From Mycolicibacterium austroafricanum (lineage in GTDB: Bacteria; Actinomycetota; Actinomycetes; Mycobacteriales; Mycobacteriaceae), in the NCBI RefSeq assembly GCF_902705885.1, contig NZ_CACSIP010000076.1, positions 69,066 through 133,065 of the forward strand: a stretch of DNA of 64,000 bases. Direction: 5' to 3'. Below, in pieces: positions 1 to 9,172 of the stretch; position 1 is the stretch's first letter, and every line of letters begins with the position of its first letter. The position numbers and the translations under genes were made by a program. The notes beneath the pieces are model-generated. The model was not told where the DNA came from and ran no database searches. It saw nothing but the letters and a program-made list of their open reading frames with translations.

Positions 1-423
1 GGCCAGCAGCTCGGCCGCGACGAGGCCGGCCTCGACCGTCTTGCCGATACCCACGCCGTCGGCGATCAGCAATCGGGTGACATCTTGATTGGCCGCCATC
101 ATCAGCGGCACCAGTTGGTAGTTGCGCGGGGTCACGGCCAACCGGGCGAAGGATCGGAACGGCCCGCCGCTGGCCCGAAATGACAACCGCAGCGCATCGC
201 GCAGCAGTCGGGCTCGGCCGGCGTCGCCGCGGTCATCGACGGTGGGCGCTTCGAACGTGGCGGCGGCGAAGTCATCGATGTCGGGCAGCAGCACGGTGGT
301 TTCGTGTTCGTGCCCGCCGAGTGGGCGGACCAGCAGTGTGCCGTCCGGTGAGCCGGGCAGCACCAGCCAGTCGCGGCCGCGAGCGTTGACCAGGCTCCCG
401 GCCGGGTAGTCGAGGGTCGTCAC
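1..423 (-). CDS. SNF2-family helicase, N-terminal part (partial, runs off left edge)
   Basis: Reading the minus strand from the GTG at 423 gives an open frame to base 1 (about 141 residues) beginning MTTLDYPAGSLVNARGRDWL. After a roughly 100-residue beta-rich leader comes a Q-motif-like segment (PRNYQLVPLM) and a SNF2 Walker A region (LLIADGVGIGKTVEAGLVAA). SNF2 proteins of this kind are ATP-driven DNA translocases; DISARM DrmD belongs to this broad class. The GTG start overlaps the stop of the upstream DUF1998 helicase by four bases (GTGA), so the two are almost certainly co-translated. The rest of the protein, including motifs II-VI, lies outside the window. Identity as a SNF2 ATPase is well supported; assignment to DrmD is inference from the partner gene. 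Confidence 0.8.
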   Translation of the reverse strand, partial: MTTLDYPAGSLVNARGRDWLVLPGSPDGTLLVRPLGGHEHETTVLLPDIDDFAAATFEAPTVDDRGDAGRARLLRDALRLSFRASGGPFRSFARLAVTPRNYQLVPLMMAANQDVTRLLIADGVGIGKTVEAGLVAAELLA

Positions 424-3400
424 GCGTTGGCCTTCGCTTCGCCGAAGATGCCGCCGTGGTCGGCGATGGTCTGCAGCCAACCGTCCTCGGCATCCTTGTA
501 GTCGAAACGCAGCACCAGCCAGCCGGCTTCGTCCTCCAGCTTCATCCGGGCCTCCTCGTCCTTCTCCTGCTGATGGTGTGATTCGTGGTGGGGGCCGTCG
601 ACGAAGATGGCGACGTCCATGCCATCGGTGTGATAGGCGAAATCAGGCCGGACGTAGAAGTCCTTGACGATCTGCTGCGCGTCGTCGGGAAGCCGGTAGC
701 CGTGCGTGTCGAGAAGCGTGAGCAGCTTCTTCTCCAGCTCGCTGTCGCAGGCCTTCGTCAGCCGTTCGAGGTGGGCCGCGCGGTCTTCGCCGCCGGCTCC
801 AACGTGCACGCTCGACGAGGCAAGCCGTTTCAATAGGTCGACAACGCAGTGGCGGTCCAGGTGCTGGTGATCCCACTGGTTGCTGTAGGACAGCAGGCAG
901 TCGTAGCAGGCTTGAGCGCAGTCCTCGATCGCATGCGGGGCGCGGAGAAGGTCCTCGCCGGTGTCGGGGTTGAAGTGCAGGATCTCCAACGCCTTTCGCG
1001 CCACCTGCCTGAGTTGGCCATCTTCGGTGGCCAGCCGCCGCAACACTCCCGCGCCACCCTCTGCCGCTTCGAAGAACAACAGCCGTGACCAGGCGTCGTC
1101 GCCGGTATTGGAGGGCAGCGCCTCGACGGCCAGCTCCGAACCCTCCAACTGGTAGACGGCTTCGATGCCGCGCTTGAGGGCGTACATCGCGGCCATCCGC
1201 TGGTCGGTGCCGATCGACGGATCCAGGTGCAGCAGCAGCGCGTTGCGATGGTCCTCGACGTAGGGGATCACCCGCTGGTAGCGCGGCGCCTCACCGTGGA
1301 CGTTCTTGGCCAGGTCGGCCTCCTTGGACCAGCGCCCCTCGACGGTGTCCAGCACATAGCCCCGGACATCCTTGTCCTTGCGGCGGCGCAGCCCGACGTT
1401 CATCCGGCGGATCAACGCGGTGTCGCCGTAGGTCATGGTGCCCAGTTCGTGACCGTCGGTGGTGACGGTGCTGGTGAGTTGCCCGGCCCGTACACCGTGT
1501 GGGACAAAACGGATCGAGGTGACGATCTCGTGGCCGGCGCGCTGGCGTTCCTCTTCGTCGGCGCTGATGCGGTCGCGGCGGCGGGTCTTCACCGACAGCA
1601 GCCGCATCAGGTTACCCATCGTGGCCTCGATGTCGAACGGCGCACCGCAGTGCTGGCAGAGGTCGGGGTCGGTGGATTCGTGCAGATAGCCGCAGGCGCC
1701 GCAGCGCTTGATCTCGGTGATGTGGACGCCGGTGCCGTCATCCCGGGCGGGCAGACTGACGCGGTTGACCTCGTACCGGGCGCCCTCGTGATAGATGAAG
1801 GCGCCTGGGCCGAACTCGCTGATCGCCATGAACCTGGGGCGCTGGATGAAGTCACCTTCGCCGCCGCTGCGGGTGCGGCGCTCGGCCGGAATGAACGCCG
1901 ACAACGGAAGCCGCGGGAACGAGTAACCGGGCAGGAAGCCTTCGGACGCGAAGTAGCGGTAGGTGTAGAAGTCACCCTGCAGCACGTCGTCGACCTGACC
2001 TTTGAGCAGGTCGAGGGCGGCGCGGGCCTCCGAGATGCGGCCGCGGGCCCGCTGTTTGGAGCTCTCAGAGGCACCAATGGTTTTGAGGATCTGGTTGGCC
2101 TGGTCGAGTTCGTTCTGCGCTTCGTTGTACAGTCCGCGCCAACGATCGGCGGCGCGGTTGAACCGATCCGGCGCGTTGTCGACGGTGTCGGTGACCCAGG
2201 ATTCGGTCCACCATGGGGCGTTGGTCACTTCGGTGGATGCCTCCAGGACCGCGGTGATCGCGGTGATCGCTTCGGTGCGGCTGGACTTCGAGCCGATGGT
2301 CGCGAGCACCTCGGCCCGGAGCGGTTGTCCGGGTTGGTCGATCTCCAGCAGATCGACCATGCTCGCCTTCAGGTCCAGCCCGCACTTCACCAGCCAGATG
2401 GAATGGGCATGGGCACGCACCAGATCCTGGTTACCCAATTCCAGGCGTGGTGGTGCGACAGCACCGGCGACCATATCCTGGCTGCGCCGGAAGTAATAGG
2501 CGTCATGCGCGTTGCCGGTGGCGCAGTACGTGAGTGCGATCGCCGGCTGCCCGGACCGGCCGGCCCTACCCGACCGTTGTGCATAGTTGGCGGGAGTGGG
2601 TGGGACATTGCGCATGCCAACCACATTCAGGCTCTTGATGTCGACGCCGAGTTCCATGGTGGGTGAGCAGTACAGCACCGGCAACCGAGCCTCGCTGAAC
2701 TCTTCCTCACGTTTCTGGCGTTTCGACGGCTCGACCTGGGCGGTGTGCTCACGGGCCTCCAGTCCGACGAGCGCTCTGGCGGTCTCGGCGTACAGAGCTT
2801 TAAAGTACGGGTTAACCCGTCCCTCGGTCTGATTGCTGCGCAGCGGGTCCCGCGCCCGATACTCACCAGCACCGGGATGCCAGGCGATGAGGTCGGCACG
2901 TAGCTGGTAACCGGTGGCCCGCCTGGGGACCGGAACCCGGACCAAAATGCCTGCCTTGGCCATGACCTCCATCAAATGCTCGATGAGGGCTTGGGCATCC
3001 GCGGGCTTGAGTGCGTGCTGAAATCCGGGGAAGCGATCAGCCCGGCGCAGCCAGCGTCCGTAGGCCCCCAACCCGGACACGTAGAGATCGGCCCCGATTC
3101 CGGCGACGGCCTTGGGCCGTCCGCTCGGGTAGGCAAGACCGCTGTAGGTGCCGCCGTCATCGGAGACGGCCCAGGGGTCTTTCAGCCATTCACGGCTGGC
3201 GCGGCGGACGGCGTCGAACTTCTCGTCGGTGAGGAACTCGGTGTCGATACAGAGATGTCGACGCATCTCATCGAGGAGAACATGCATGATGTCTCGGCGG
3301 GTTTCGGTGCTAGCGCCGGCCAGGGGCTCCCCGCAGGGCGCCCACTTGTCGTCGTCGGCGGCGAGTTCGTGCACCCCGTCATAGGCCAGCTGCAGCTGGC

Positions 3401-5558
3401 CGGTCTGTTCCAGGTTGGGCATCGTGATGCGCCAGCCTCTCTTGAGGTCGGCCCACAGCCGGTAGGCGACGACGTCGCGCAGTGCACGGGTGATCTTCTT
3501 GCGGGGGATGGGCTCGTCGGCGGTATCCTCGTCGCGGGCGAAGAGCGTCAACCCCTTCCCGCTCAACGCCTTGACGACCTCGGGGCCGAGGTTTTCGTCG
3601 GTCAGTGGTTCAGCCTCGCGCTCCTGGTAGTCGACGGCCGCCCGGTAGAGGGCGGAACGGATCAGGCCGACCAAGACGAAGTCGTTGAAGTGGCCGGACT
3701 GCAGGCTCGCGTCCTGGCGGTTATCGCTGAACGCCAGGAACTTTCGGGCGTCGTCATCGAGGTCGGCCTCGCCTCTGAGTGTCCGCACCACCGACTGCGA
3801 CAGCACGGTCACCGCACTGGCACGGCCCTCGGTGCCGAGGCTGGCAACCCGGGAGAACTGCGACTGTTGACTGCTCTCATAGCTGGTCTTGCAGGACGGG
3901 CAGAAATCCAGACGTTCGAAGAACGCCACTGGCATGCCGTCGTCGGTGATGGTGCCGAACTCGTCGACCCGTAGAGAAGCGGGCAACCTGGAGACTCGTG
4001 CCTTGTCGAGAACCTGCCCCGCGCCGCTGGACACAACCCAGTCCTCGGGTACGAGGTCGAGCAGGGCCGGGTCGCTGGGGTCCGGCCAAGGCTCCTTCGT
4101 CACAAACAGCAGTCCGTCGGCCTCTGGGTTCTCCACCAGGTCCGAGTTGGGGATTCGGGGGCTGAAGTTCTCGCCGCCGCGTTCCAGGTTCACCACCAGG
4201 AACTCCTGACCGCATTCGCGGCAGAACGCCAGCGGGAATAGCGGCTGGCCCAGCGGGCGGTTGGGCGCGCTGCGCTGGTACTGAGTGGTGAGGAAGCGCT
4301 TCTCCGGTGGCTCCAGCGTGGTGTAGACGGTGTCGCCTTTGCCGATGAACTGGTGCAGCTTGAAGGCGAACAGGGCGCGGCCCTGCGGGTCGCGGGCGCG
4401 GGAGCCGGCCAGCAGAAGTTCCTGCAACTTCTCCCGGCACACCGTCTCGTCCACACCAGTTTCGTCGTGCAGCTTTTTGGCGGCATCGCTGAGCTTGGAT
4501 GGTGGGCGGCGGGCCAGCTTGCCCTCATCGTCGGTGTGCAGGCCGAAGTGTTTCTCGGTCCAGACGGCCAGGGGGTCGGCCTTGAGCTCCTGCCATTCGG
4601 TTGGTGTCTTTTCGCTGAGCCGTGCGGTGAGCGCGGCCGCATCGGATTCTCCGGTCGTCGCGCGGCGCAGGGTTTCCCCGACGATGTTGGTGGCGGGAAT
4701 CTCGACACCGAAGATCCTGGTCGCCAGCGCTGCCACTTGCGAGCGTTGCTCGGCCTTCGTGCCTGGGCCGGCAAGCGTCGCGCTGGTGCCGATGCACTGC
4801 ACCTCGTTCGAAGCGACGGCGCCGCGCAGCCGGCGAACGAGCATCGCGACATCGGCGCCCTGGCGGCCGCGGTAGGTGTGCAGCTCGTCGAGGACCAGAA
4901 AGGACAGATTCGCAGCACTGCTGATGAGGTTCTTGCGCTCTTTCGGACGGGTGAGCATCAGTTCCAACATCACGTAGTTGGTCAGCAAGATGTCCGGGGG
5001 AGATGCGAGCGTCTTCTCGCGCTCCTCCCGGTTCTCCTGGCCCGTGTACCTCGCGAAGGTGACCTTGGGGTTCGTCGTGCCGAGGAACTTCTCCAGCTCC
5101 TTGAGCTGACTGTTGGCCAGCGCGTTCATCGGATAGACGATGATGGCCCGAACACCCTTGCCGGAACCCTCCCGCAGCACACGGTCGACGATGGGCGCGA
5201 TGTAGGACATCGACTTGCCTGAGCCGGTGCCGGTGGTGAGCACGTAGGACTCGCGCCGGTTGGCGATCTCGAACGCGTCCGACTGATGGCGATGGAAGGT
5301 GATCTCTTTGCCGGACGGATCTCGGAAGATGTTGGTCGACTCGGGATCGAGAACGCCGCTGTCGACCAGGTCGCCGACCGTCCCACCGGACTCGAACGCC
5401 GGATTCAGCGCGAGCCACGGCTCGGGCCACAGCAAACCTGCTTCGATCTCAGATTCGACCTTCGCGCGAATCTGGTCGTCCTTGATTTCAAGGAAGCCCT
5501 TGACGAAGTTCTCGTAGTCGCCCAGGACCTCCTTGAGGACACCAAACGCATCCATCAC
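420..5558 (-). CDS. DEAD-box helicase with DUF1998 region and C-terminal Vsr/DUF559-like nuclease domain (DISARM/Mrf-like)
   Basis: This is a 1712-residue protein. An SF2 helicase core has Walker A TGTGSGKS near residues 109-116 and DELH at 224-227; a second RecA-like lobe carries SPTMELGVDIKSLNVVGMRN and QRSGRAGRSGQPA. Cys clusters (CRECG, CPSC, CGACGY...CQHCG) and ACYDCLLSYSNQ are typical of the DUF1998 region of DrmA/DrmB and MrfA. The last 100 residues hold a PD-(D/E)XK/Vsr-like signature (RPDFAYHTDGMDVAIFVDGP). Family knowledge suggests DNA translocation in phage defence or DNA repair. It is the first gene of a coupled pair with the SNF2 helicase. Start may be GTG 5558 or the adjacent ATG 5555. 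It is longer than ordinary DrmA, consistent with a helicase-DUF1998-nuclease fusion. Family is sure; membership of a specific defence system is inferred. Confidence 0.85.
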   Translation of the reverse strand: MMDAFGVLKEVLGDYENFVKGFLEIKDDQIRAKVESEIEAGLLWPEPWLALNPAFESGGTVGDLVDSGVLDPESTNIFRDPSGKEITFHRHQSDAFEIANRRESYVLTTGTGSGKSMSYIAPIVDRVLREGSGKGVRAIIVYPMNALANSQLKELEKFLGTTNPKVTFARYTGQENREEREKTLASPPDILLTNYVMLELMLTRPKERKNLISSAANLSFLVLDELHTYRGRQGADVAMLVRRLRGAVASNEVQCIGTSATLAGPGTKAEQRSQVAALATRIFGVEIPATNIVGETLRRATTGESDAAALTARLSEKTPTEWQELKADPLAVWTEKHFGLHTDDEGKLARRPPSKLSDAAKKLHDETGVDETVCREKLQELLLAGSRARDPQGRALFAFKLHQFIGKGDTVYTTLEPPEKRFLTTQYQRSAPNRPLGQPLFPLAFCRECGQEFLVVNLERGGENFSPRIPNSDLVENPEADGLLFVTKEPWPDPSDPALLDLVPEDWVVSSGAGQVLDKARVSRLPASLRVDEFGTITDDGMPVAFFERLDFCPSCKTSYESSQQSQFSRVASLGTEGRASAVTVLSQSVVRTLRGEADLDDDARKFLAFSDNRQDASLQSGHFNDFVLVGLIRSALYRAAVDYQEREAEPLTDENLGPEVVKALSGKGLTLFARDEDTADEPIPRKKITRALRDVVAYRLWADLKRGWRITMPNLEQTGQLQLAYDGVHELAADDDKWAPCGEPLAGASTETRRDIMHVLLDEMRRHLCIDTEFLTDEKFDAVRRASREWLKDPWAVSDDGGTYSGLAYPSGRPKAVAGIGADLYVSGLGAYGRWLRRADRFPGFQHALKPADAQALIEHLMEVMAKAGILVRVPVPRRATGYQLRADLIAWHPGAGEYRARDPLRSNQTEGRVNPYFKALYAETARALVGLEAREHTAQVEPSKRQKREEEFSEARLPVLYCSPTMELGVDIKSLNVVGMRNVPPTPANYAQRSGRAGRSGQPAIALTYCATGNAHDAYYFRRSQDMVAGAVAPPRLELGNQDLVRAHAHSIWLVKCGLDLKASMVDLLEIDQPGQPLRAEVLATIGSKSSRTEAITAITAVLEASTEVTNAPWWTESWVTDTVDNAPDRFNRAADRWRGLYNEAQNELDQANQILKTIGASESSKQRARGRISEARAALDLLKGQVDDVLQGDFYTYRYFASEGFLPGYSFPRLPLSAFIPAERRTRSGGEGDFIQRPRFMAISEFGPGAFIYHEGARYEVNRVSLPARDDGTGVHITEIKRCGACGYLHESTDPDLCQHCGAPFDIEATMGNLMRLLSVKTRRRDRISADEEERQRAGHEIVTSIRFVPHGVRAGQLTSTVTTDGHELGTMTYGDTALIRRMNVGLRRRKDKDVRGYVLDTVEGRWSKEADLAKNVHGEAPRYQRVIPYVEDHRNALLLHLDPSIGTDQRMAAMYALKRGIEAVYQLEGSELAVEALPSNTGDDAWSRLLFFEAAEGGAGVLRRLATEDGQLRQVARKALEILHFNPDTGEDLLRAPHAIEDCAQACYDCLLSYSNQWDHQHLDRHCVVDLLKRLASSSVHVGAGGEDRAAHLERLTKACDSELEKKLLTLLDTHGYRLPDDAQQIVKDFYVRPDFAYHTDGMDVAIFVDGPHHESHHQQEKDEEARMKLEDEAGWLVLRFDYKDAEDGWLQTIADHGGIFGEAKANA

Positions 5559-5833
5559 TTCACCCCCGCCATTTGTTGCAAGGTGGGCAACTTACCGTGC
5601 GACACCGACAAAAGTAGCTGTCTCGTACTGTCGATTGCCCTCCCCAGGCTGCATACCCTCCACGATTACCACGTTTGGCGAGGCTGGTGCGTTGGCTTTG
5701 CCGCGCGGGTTACCGCTATCTGATGGTTAGCGCGCGATGAGGCTTCCGTTCGTGGTAGCTCTCGAGAGGGCGTCGAGTTCGTGCAACGTTTCCGGGTGGG
5801 CTCCCCACCTGGACTGAACGTAGGGGTGGGGAA
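5559..5833. promoter_or_regulatory. Divergent intergenic region with small palindrome
   Basis: This 275-bp, relatively AT-rich gap separates the helicase operon (minus) from the NucS-like gene (plus) and must hold both promoters. A perfect 5-bp inverted repeat with a 7-base spacer, GTTGC-N7-GCAAC at 5575-5591, lies about 17 bases before the helicase start and could be an operator. No regulator is encoded next to it, and short arms like these arise by chance, so this is a weak call. Confidence 0.3.
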
Positions 5834-6541
5834 ATGCCGGTACGTTTGACCAGGGAAGAGCGGATTACCCGCATGGTGGAGAAGGTCCGGCGACGCGTTG
5901 ACGAAGTACCCGAAGCGACCAAGGTTCTTAGGCACATGCCCAGCAGTATGTTGGGCGTTATTGTCCGCGCAGCCGGATACGAGCGGACTTCGAGCAAATT
6001 GCTGGACGACCTCAGTAGCCGGTTTCGCGCCGCGGGGGTCGACTTCAGCCCTGAGCTGACCGACCCCGAAAACACGCCGAAAACCCGCATCTATTTCTTC
6101 GATGCTCGCCGGCCAGTGAAGGGACTCCAACCGTCCCGCCAGCTATTCAAGGACGAAGCACAGCTATCTAGGTTTCTCTGGCTGAACAAAGACTTTCTAC
6201 GGTTCGCTACGAAGAACCTTCGAATTACTCACCGTGAGAAGCGGTTGGCGCCCGGCGCGCAGATCGACTTGTTGGCGATCGACACAAAGACCGGTGAACT
6301 CGTGGGTATCGAGCTGAAAGCCGAAGAGCCAGACCAGGGTCTCGTCGCCCAAGCGGCCAGGTACATGAAGGCGCTGAAGGAAATGGCGAAAGCGGAAAAT
6401 CGTCCTGGAGCTAGGCTCGTGATCATTACAGGGCAGCCCGACGAGGAACTGTCAGAGCTCGTTCAGCTGCAGTCGGAAAGGCTCGGCGTGAAGACTGACT
6501 GGTTCCTCTACCGAGTCCGTTTTGAGTTGAGTGACGGCTAG
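5834..6541 (+). CDS. NucS/DUF91-like endonuclease-domain protein
   Basis: This 235-residue protein has a C-terminal half with a PD-(D/E)XK nuclease pattern: GAQIDLLAIDTKTGELVGIELKAEEP, i.e. Asp, then Glu-x-Lys, followed by a helix (VAQAARYMKALKEMA) as in the NucS C-terminal domain. The N-terminal 100 residues are basic and helical and are not recognised; a segment near 105-140 (FKDEAQLSRFLWLNKDFL) resembles the region preceding the nuclease domain in DUF91 proteins. A GGGG-rich ribosome site (GTAGGGGTGGGGAA) precedes the ATG. It is transcribed divergently from the DUF1998 helicase, fitting a defence island. It is not the canonical mismatch-specific NucS, whose N-terminal domain it lacks. The exact substrate is unknown. 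Confidence 0.7.
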   Translation: MPVRLTREERITRMVEKVRRRVDEVPEATKVLRHMPSSMLGVIVRAAGYERTSSKLLDDLSSRFRAAGVDFSPELTDPENTPKTRIYFFDARRPVKGLQPSRQLFKDEAQLSRFLWLNKDFLRFATKNLRITHREKRLAPGAQIDLLAIDTKTGELVGIELKAEEPDQGLVAQAARYMKALKEMAKAENRPGARLVIITGQPDEELSELVQLQSERLGVKTDWFLYRVRFELSDG

Positions 6542-6625
6542 TGCTGAACGCTGAGAGTGCCCTGCAGCGCGTTGCTTAGTGATCACCAACGAGCAGACGC
6601 GGAAGGTTGGGGGCAACGGCCACGC

Positions 6626-6945
6626 TTACGGAGCCGGCGAACGAGTGCCTACAGGAGTCGAGTCAGAAAGGTGAAACGGCAGGCCGTCCTCGCCCAGTCC
6701 CCAGTGTTCGACGTACTCGCCCGTCACCTTGTCGACGGTGATGAACGGCCCGTCCGACGGCACTAGCCACCGGAGATCGTCCTCATTACGGACGCCACAG
6801 ACCCCATCGCGTACGGGCCGGCGATCAGCTGGTAGTGAGTATCGTTCTCGAAGCCTACGGTGTCGACCTGGAAATCAGCCTCCGGCGGGTAGGCGGATGC
6901 GCGGTTGTCAGCGACGATCTGTCGCGCTTGCTCGAACGTGATCAC
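6626..6945 (-). pseudogene. Imm35/YrhB-like small protein, frameshifted
   Basis: The minus strand encodes MITFEQARQIVADNRAS... as far as HYQLIAGPYA. Homology-like sequence then continues in another frame as DGVCGVRNEDDLRWLVPSDG and FITVDKVTGEYVEHWG to a TAA at 6626. The two pieces join smoothly if one G is restored in the GCGAT at about 6816-6820 (GCGGAT). The pattern (MITFEEA...Y..AG....VDK.TGE) is that of YrhB/Imm35-type proteins, immunity partners in polymorphic toxin systems; here it would be about 106 residues. Either the gene is dead or the base is a consensus error. No intact toxin gene is seen immediately upstream. Confidence 0.6.
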
Positions 6946-7240
6946 AAGCTATTCACTCCGTTCCAAGTACTGACTCCGGCGTCTTCAATGTCTGCATGTT
7001 GCTGGCCGTCCGCCTGCTCTTCAACAGACCATTCGCACGCCGGAGGGGCTGTGGTGGGTGCCAGGCACGCCAGTTGTGGCCCCGAGGTGGTCTGACATTT
7101 GGCTGTTGCCTGATGACCGGTCAGTTCTCGCGGAGCCAAGCTTCTCCGCACCCGGCGATTTGCGGTAGTAGCTGCGTGGCTGGATGGTCATGTGGCGGCG
7201 GGTCGACGGTAGTTTCGTGCCACGGTAGTGCCGGTGCCGC
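6946..7240. other. Gap without a convincing gene
   Basis: This gap lies between the Imm35-like remnant and the 84-residue gene. Short open frames exist on both strands (for example minus 6942-7151, ending with an ATGA overlap on the immunity-like gene), but their composition looks like out-of-frame GC-rich sequence. Given the neighbouring immunity gene it might be the eroded 3' end of a toxin, which cannot be shown by eye. Confidence 0.3.
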
Positions 7241-7495
7241 TCAACCGTCAGCCGTTGGCTCGATACCAGGGAATGTCTCACAAATGACGCGAAGAATCTC
7301 CGCAGCCATAGCTTTGTCGACTTCGATTATTTGACTGGGCTTGGGTTCGAGCTTGCGGAGGTCCGAACCTAACGTCGCAAGCCGAAGCAACTTCTCGCCT
7401 GCATCGTCCAATACCGTTGTGTATAGGCAGTCCACCTCCGTCCGGGGTGGACGAGCTGGATCTTTGTCCTGCCGGATGGAACGAATGCGGGCCAT
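7241..7495 (-). CDS. Small conserved-looking protein (84 aa), function unknown
   Basis: The protein starts MARIRSIRQDKDPARPPRTE and continues through DCLYTTVLDDAGEKLLRLAT and GSDLRKLEPKPSQIIEVDKA, ending with an amphipathic helix containing EILRVICETFPGI. The body (a query strand LLRLATLGS..R, then S.IIEVD..MA.EILRVI...FPG) resembles a small family scattered through actinobacterial accessory DNA that I cannot name with certainty. No catalytic motif is visible. It is encoded 15 bases downstream of the 448-residue gene on the same strand, so the two probably form an operon. Confidence 0.6.
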   Translation of the reverse strand: MARIRSIRQDKDPARPPRTEVDCLYTTVLDDAGEKLLRLATLGSDLRKLEPKPSQIIEVDKAMAAEILRVICETFPGIEPTADG

Positions 7496-7510
7496 AGGGG
7501 CAGATTAGCG

Positions 7511-8854
7511 TCAGCAATCTGTCTCGTCTGGTGTCTGCATGTCCAGCTGGCTGGTCTCGTCGGCGTCATTTTCATTCGACTTCCGTTTGCGAAAGATCGC
7601 GGCCCGAGTGCGCGTCGACTTGGTCAAGAAGTCGCTCACCGTTGTGTAACCCTTTGACGCAGCCGAGATCGCCATGGTGGCTTTCTCGCCCGCAAATTCG
7701 GCTGCAGCCTGGACAGCCTGAATGGGTGTCGGCGCCTCGAACGACGACCACTCGAGAACTTGCGTTCTTCGCGCTTGAGCGAATCGGTCGAGATCCTCCC
7801 GCAATTTGGGGAGGTCGCGATTCAAGTCCTGGACGGACCAGAACCTAAGCCCGTCGATCGCTTCTGTCTTCGACACCGCATTCAGCACTTCCTGAGCTCG
7901 CCGATAAACATCGGCATCTGCGGCCAGCTGATGGGCGAGAAGTTCCCGGGCATCGTCGAGGACCTTTTGGAGATGCTGAGGCTCGGTGGCCTCGACGCGA
8001 GCGATTCGCAGCCGCTGCCATTTGAACAAGGTCTCTTCAGCGACGACCAGCAGGCTCAGAGTTTCGCCGAGTTGTTGGCGTTCAACAGCATTGACGACAA
8101 AATCGGCCCTGTCTTGAATCGGCCTTGACGGATCGAATGACTTCAGCGTCCCGAGCGCATGCTGACGTAGCTGTTCAACGGTGCGGTTGAGACCTGGTCC
8201 GATTGCTGAGATCCACTCCCAGTCTGTGTCAGAGAAGGACCCGTGCTTTTCCAAATAGGTGACCATCCGCTCGACTGATGTGCGATCGCCGAGGATGTCA
8301 CCGGAGCGTGTTGCCTGTGCGAGTCGGAGAACTTCGTCGACCTTGCTTTCGACGCGTTCGACCGCGTTCTCGACCTCGCTTATCGCGGTCTTGAGTGCGA
8401 TCTGAACGGCGACCATTTGCATCGACATCAGCCGGGCTGGCCCGAGGTTGGCGGGCTTCCATTGAAGTTGTTTCGTGAACTTCATGTCCGCGCCGCGGGT
8501 CATCATGCGGTAGAAGCCGTCAGTCCCGTTGATCAGGTTGCCGCGCTGAATTGCCGCCAGGCTTTCGGGGTGAAGTTGGACGAACTTGGCCGATTGGCCG
8601 AGCGCCGCAGCGGCACCAGCGGCGATCCCCGCCGCATTGGTGGCCGACGTCTTGTCGACGCCGAACACCTGAATCGCGTGCCCCGCGGACTCCTGGATGC
8701 GGCTGATGTACAGCTCGACGACGGCGGGATCCCCGCTGACGAGAACACCCTCGGGCTGCGCCGCGACGACTAGCTCGTCGCCCGCGCCTTCGACTGGCTC
8801 GATGTGGGGCTCATGATCCTGGTCAGGCACCGCCGCGCTCGATTCGTCCGTCAT
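7511..8854 (-). CDS. Unrecognised helical protein of the defence island (447 aa)
   Basis: The start is taken at the ATG at 8854, preceded by GGGGAGGATTTG (a good ribosome site); a TTG at 8857 is also in frame. The N-terminal 45 residues are acidic and disordered. An Ala/Gly-rich segment near 70-90 (TNAAGIAAGAAAALGQSAKF) could be a short membrane-associated helix. Residues about 150-380 are strongly helical with heptad-like spacing (AISEVENAVERVESKVDEVL), suggesting a coiled coil. The C-terminal tail is basic then acidic (RAAIFRKRKSNENDADE). No enzyme motif is seen. It precedes the 84-residue gene. Its position between helicase and Hhe-like genes suggests an accessory role, but the function is unknown. 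Confidence 0.65.
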   Translation of the reverse strand: MTDESSAAVPDQDHEPHIEPVEGAGDELVVAAQPEGVLVSGDPAVVELYISRIQESAGHAIQVFGVDKTSATNAAGIAAGAAAALGQSAKFVQLHPESLAAIQRGNLINGTDGFYRMMTRGADMKFTKQLQWKPANLGPARLMSMQMVAVQIALKTAISEVENAVERVESKVDEVLRLAQATRSGDILGDRTSVERMVTYLEKHGSFSDTDWEWISAIGPGLNRTVEQLRQHALGTLKSFDPSRPIQDRADFVVNAVERQQLGETLSLLVVAEETLFKWQRLRIARVEATEPQHLQKVLDDARELLAHQLAADADVYRRAQEVLNAVSKTEAIDGLRFWSVQDLNRDLPKLREDLDRFAQARRTQVLEWSSFEAPTPIQAVQAAAEFAGEKATMAISAASKGYTTVSDFLTKSTRTRAAIFRKRKSNENDADETSQLDMQTPDETDC

Positions 8855-9172
8855 CAAATCCTCCCCGGTTTGCTCCTCGCCAGTTTAGGGACGTGAGAAC
8901 CTCGAACCCACGAGATGGCCGTCGGCATATTTGCCGGGGTGGGGGGTGTTCCGGGAGCTCGATGTCAGCCATCGCTTGATTGTGGAGGACTCGTCAGCGG
9001 GGTCAAGGGGTAGATAGTATTGGGCCGTTCAGCAACAAACGCGAGACGGAACGGGCCGGATATTGTCGGCGCCTTAGCAGCGGCCATCCGGATCTACTCG
9101 CTGTTTCAGGTGATTCTTCGGTTACGCGAAGGGCTCGACACCCGGGCATGACCGACCCCTGCGCAAAGACTG
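8855..9172. promoter_or_regulatory. Divergent intergenic region
   Basis: About 318 bp lie between the 447-residue gene (minus) and the small membrane-protein gene (plus). The region must contain promoters for both. It includes a G-rich run (GGGGTGGGGGGTG near 8937-8949) and an AT-rich TAGATAGTATTGG near 9011-9023 that could serve as a -10 region. I see no clear operator and no gene. Confidence 0.35.

Noticed and set aside
1227..2666. 479-codon plus-strand open frame
   Set aside because: It is antisense to the DUF1998 helicase; its composition (long runs of Gly/Val/Ala/Asp) is a shadow of GC-rich coding on the minus strand.
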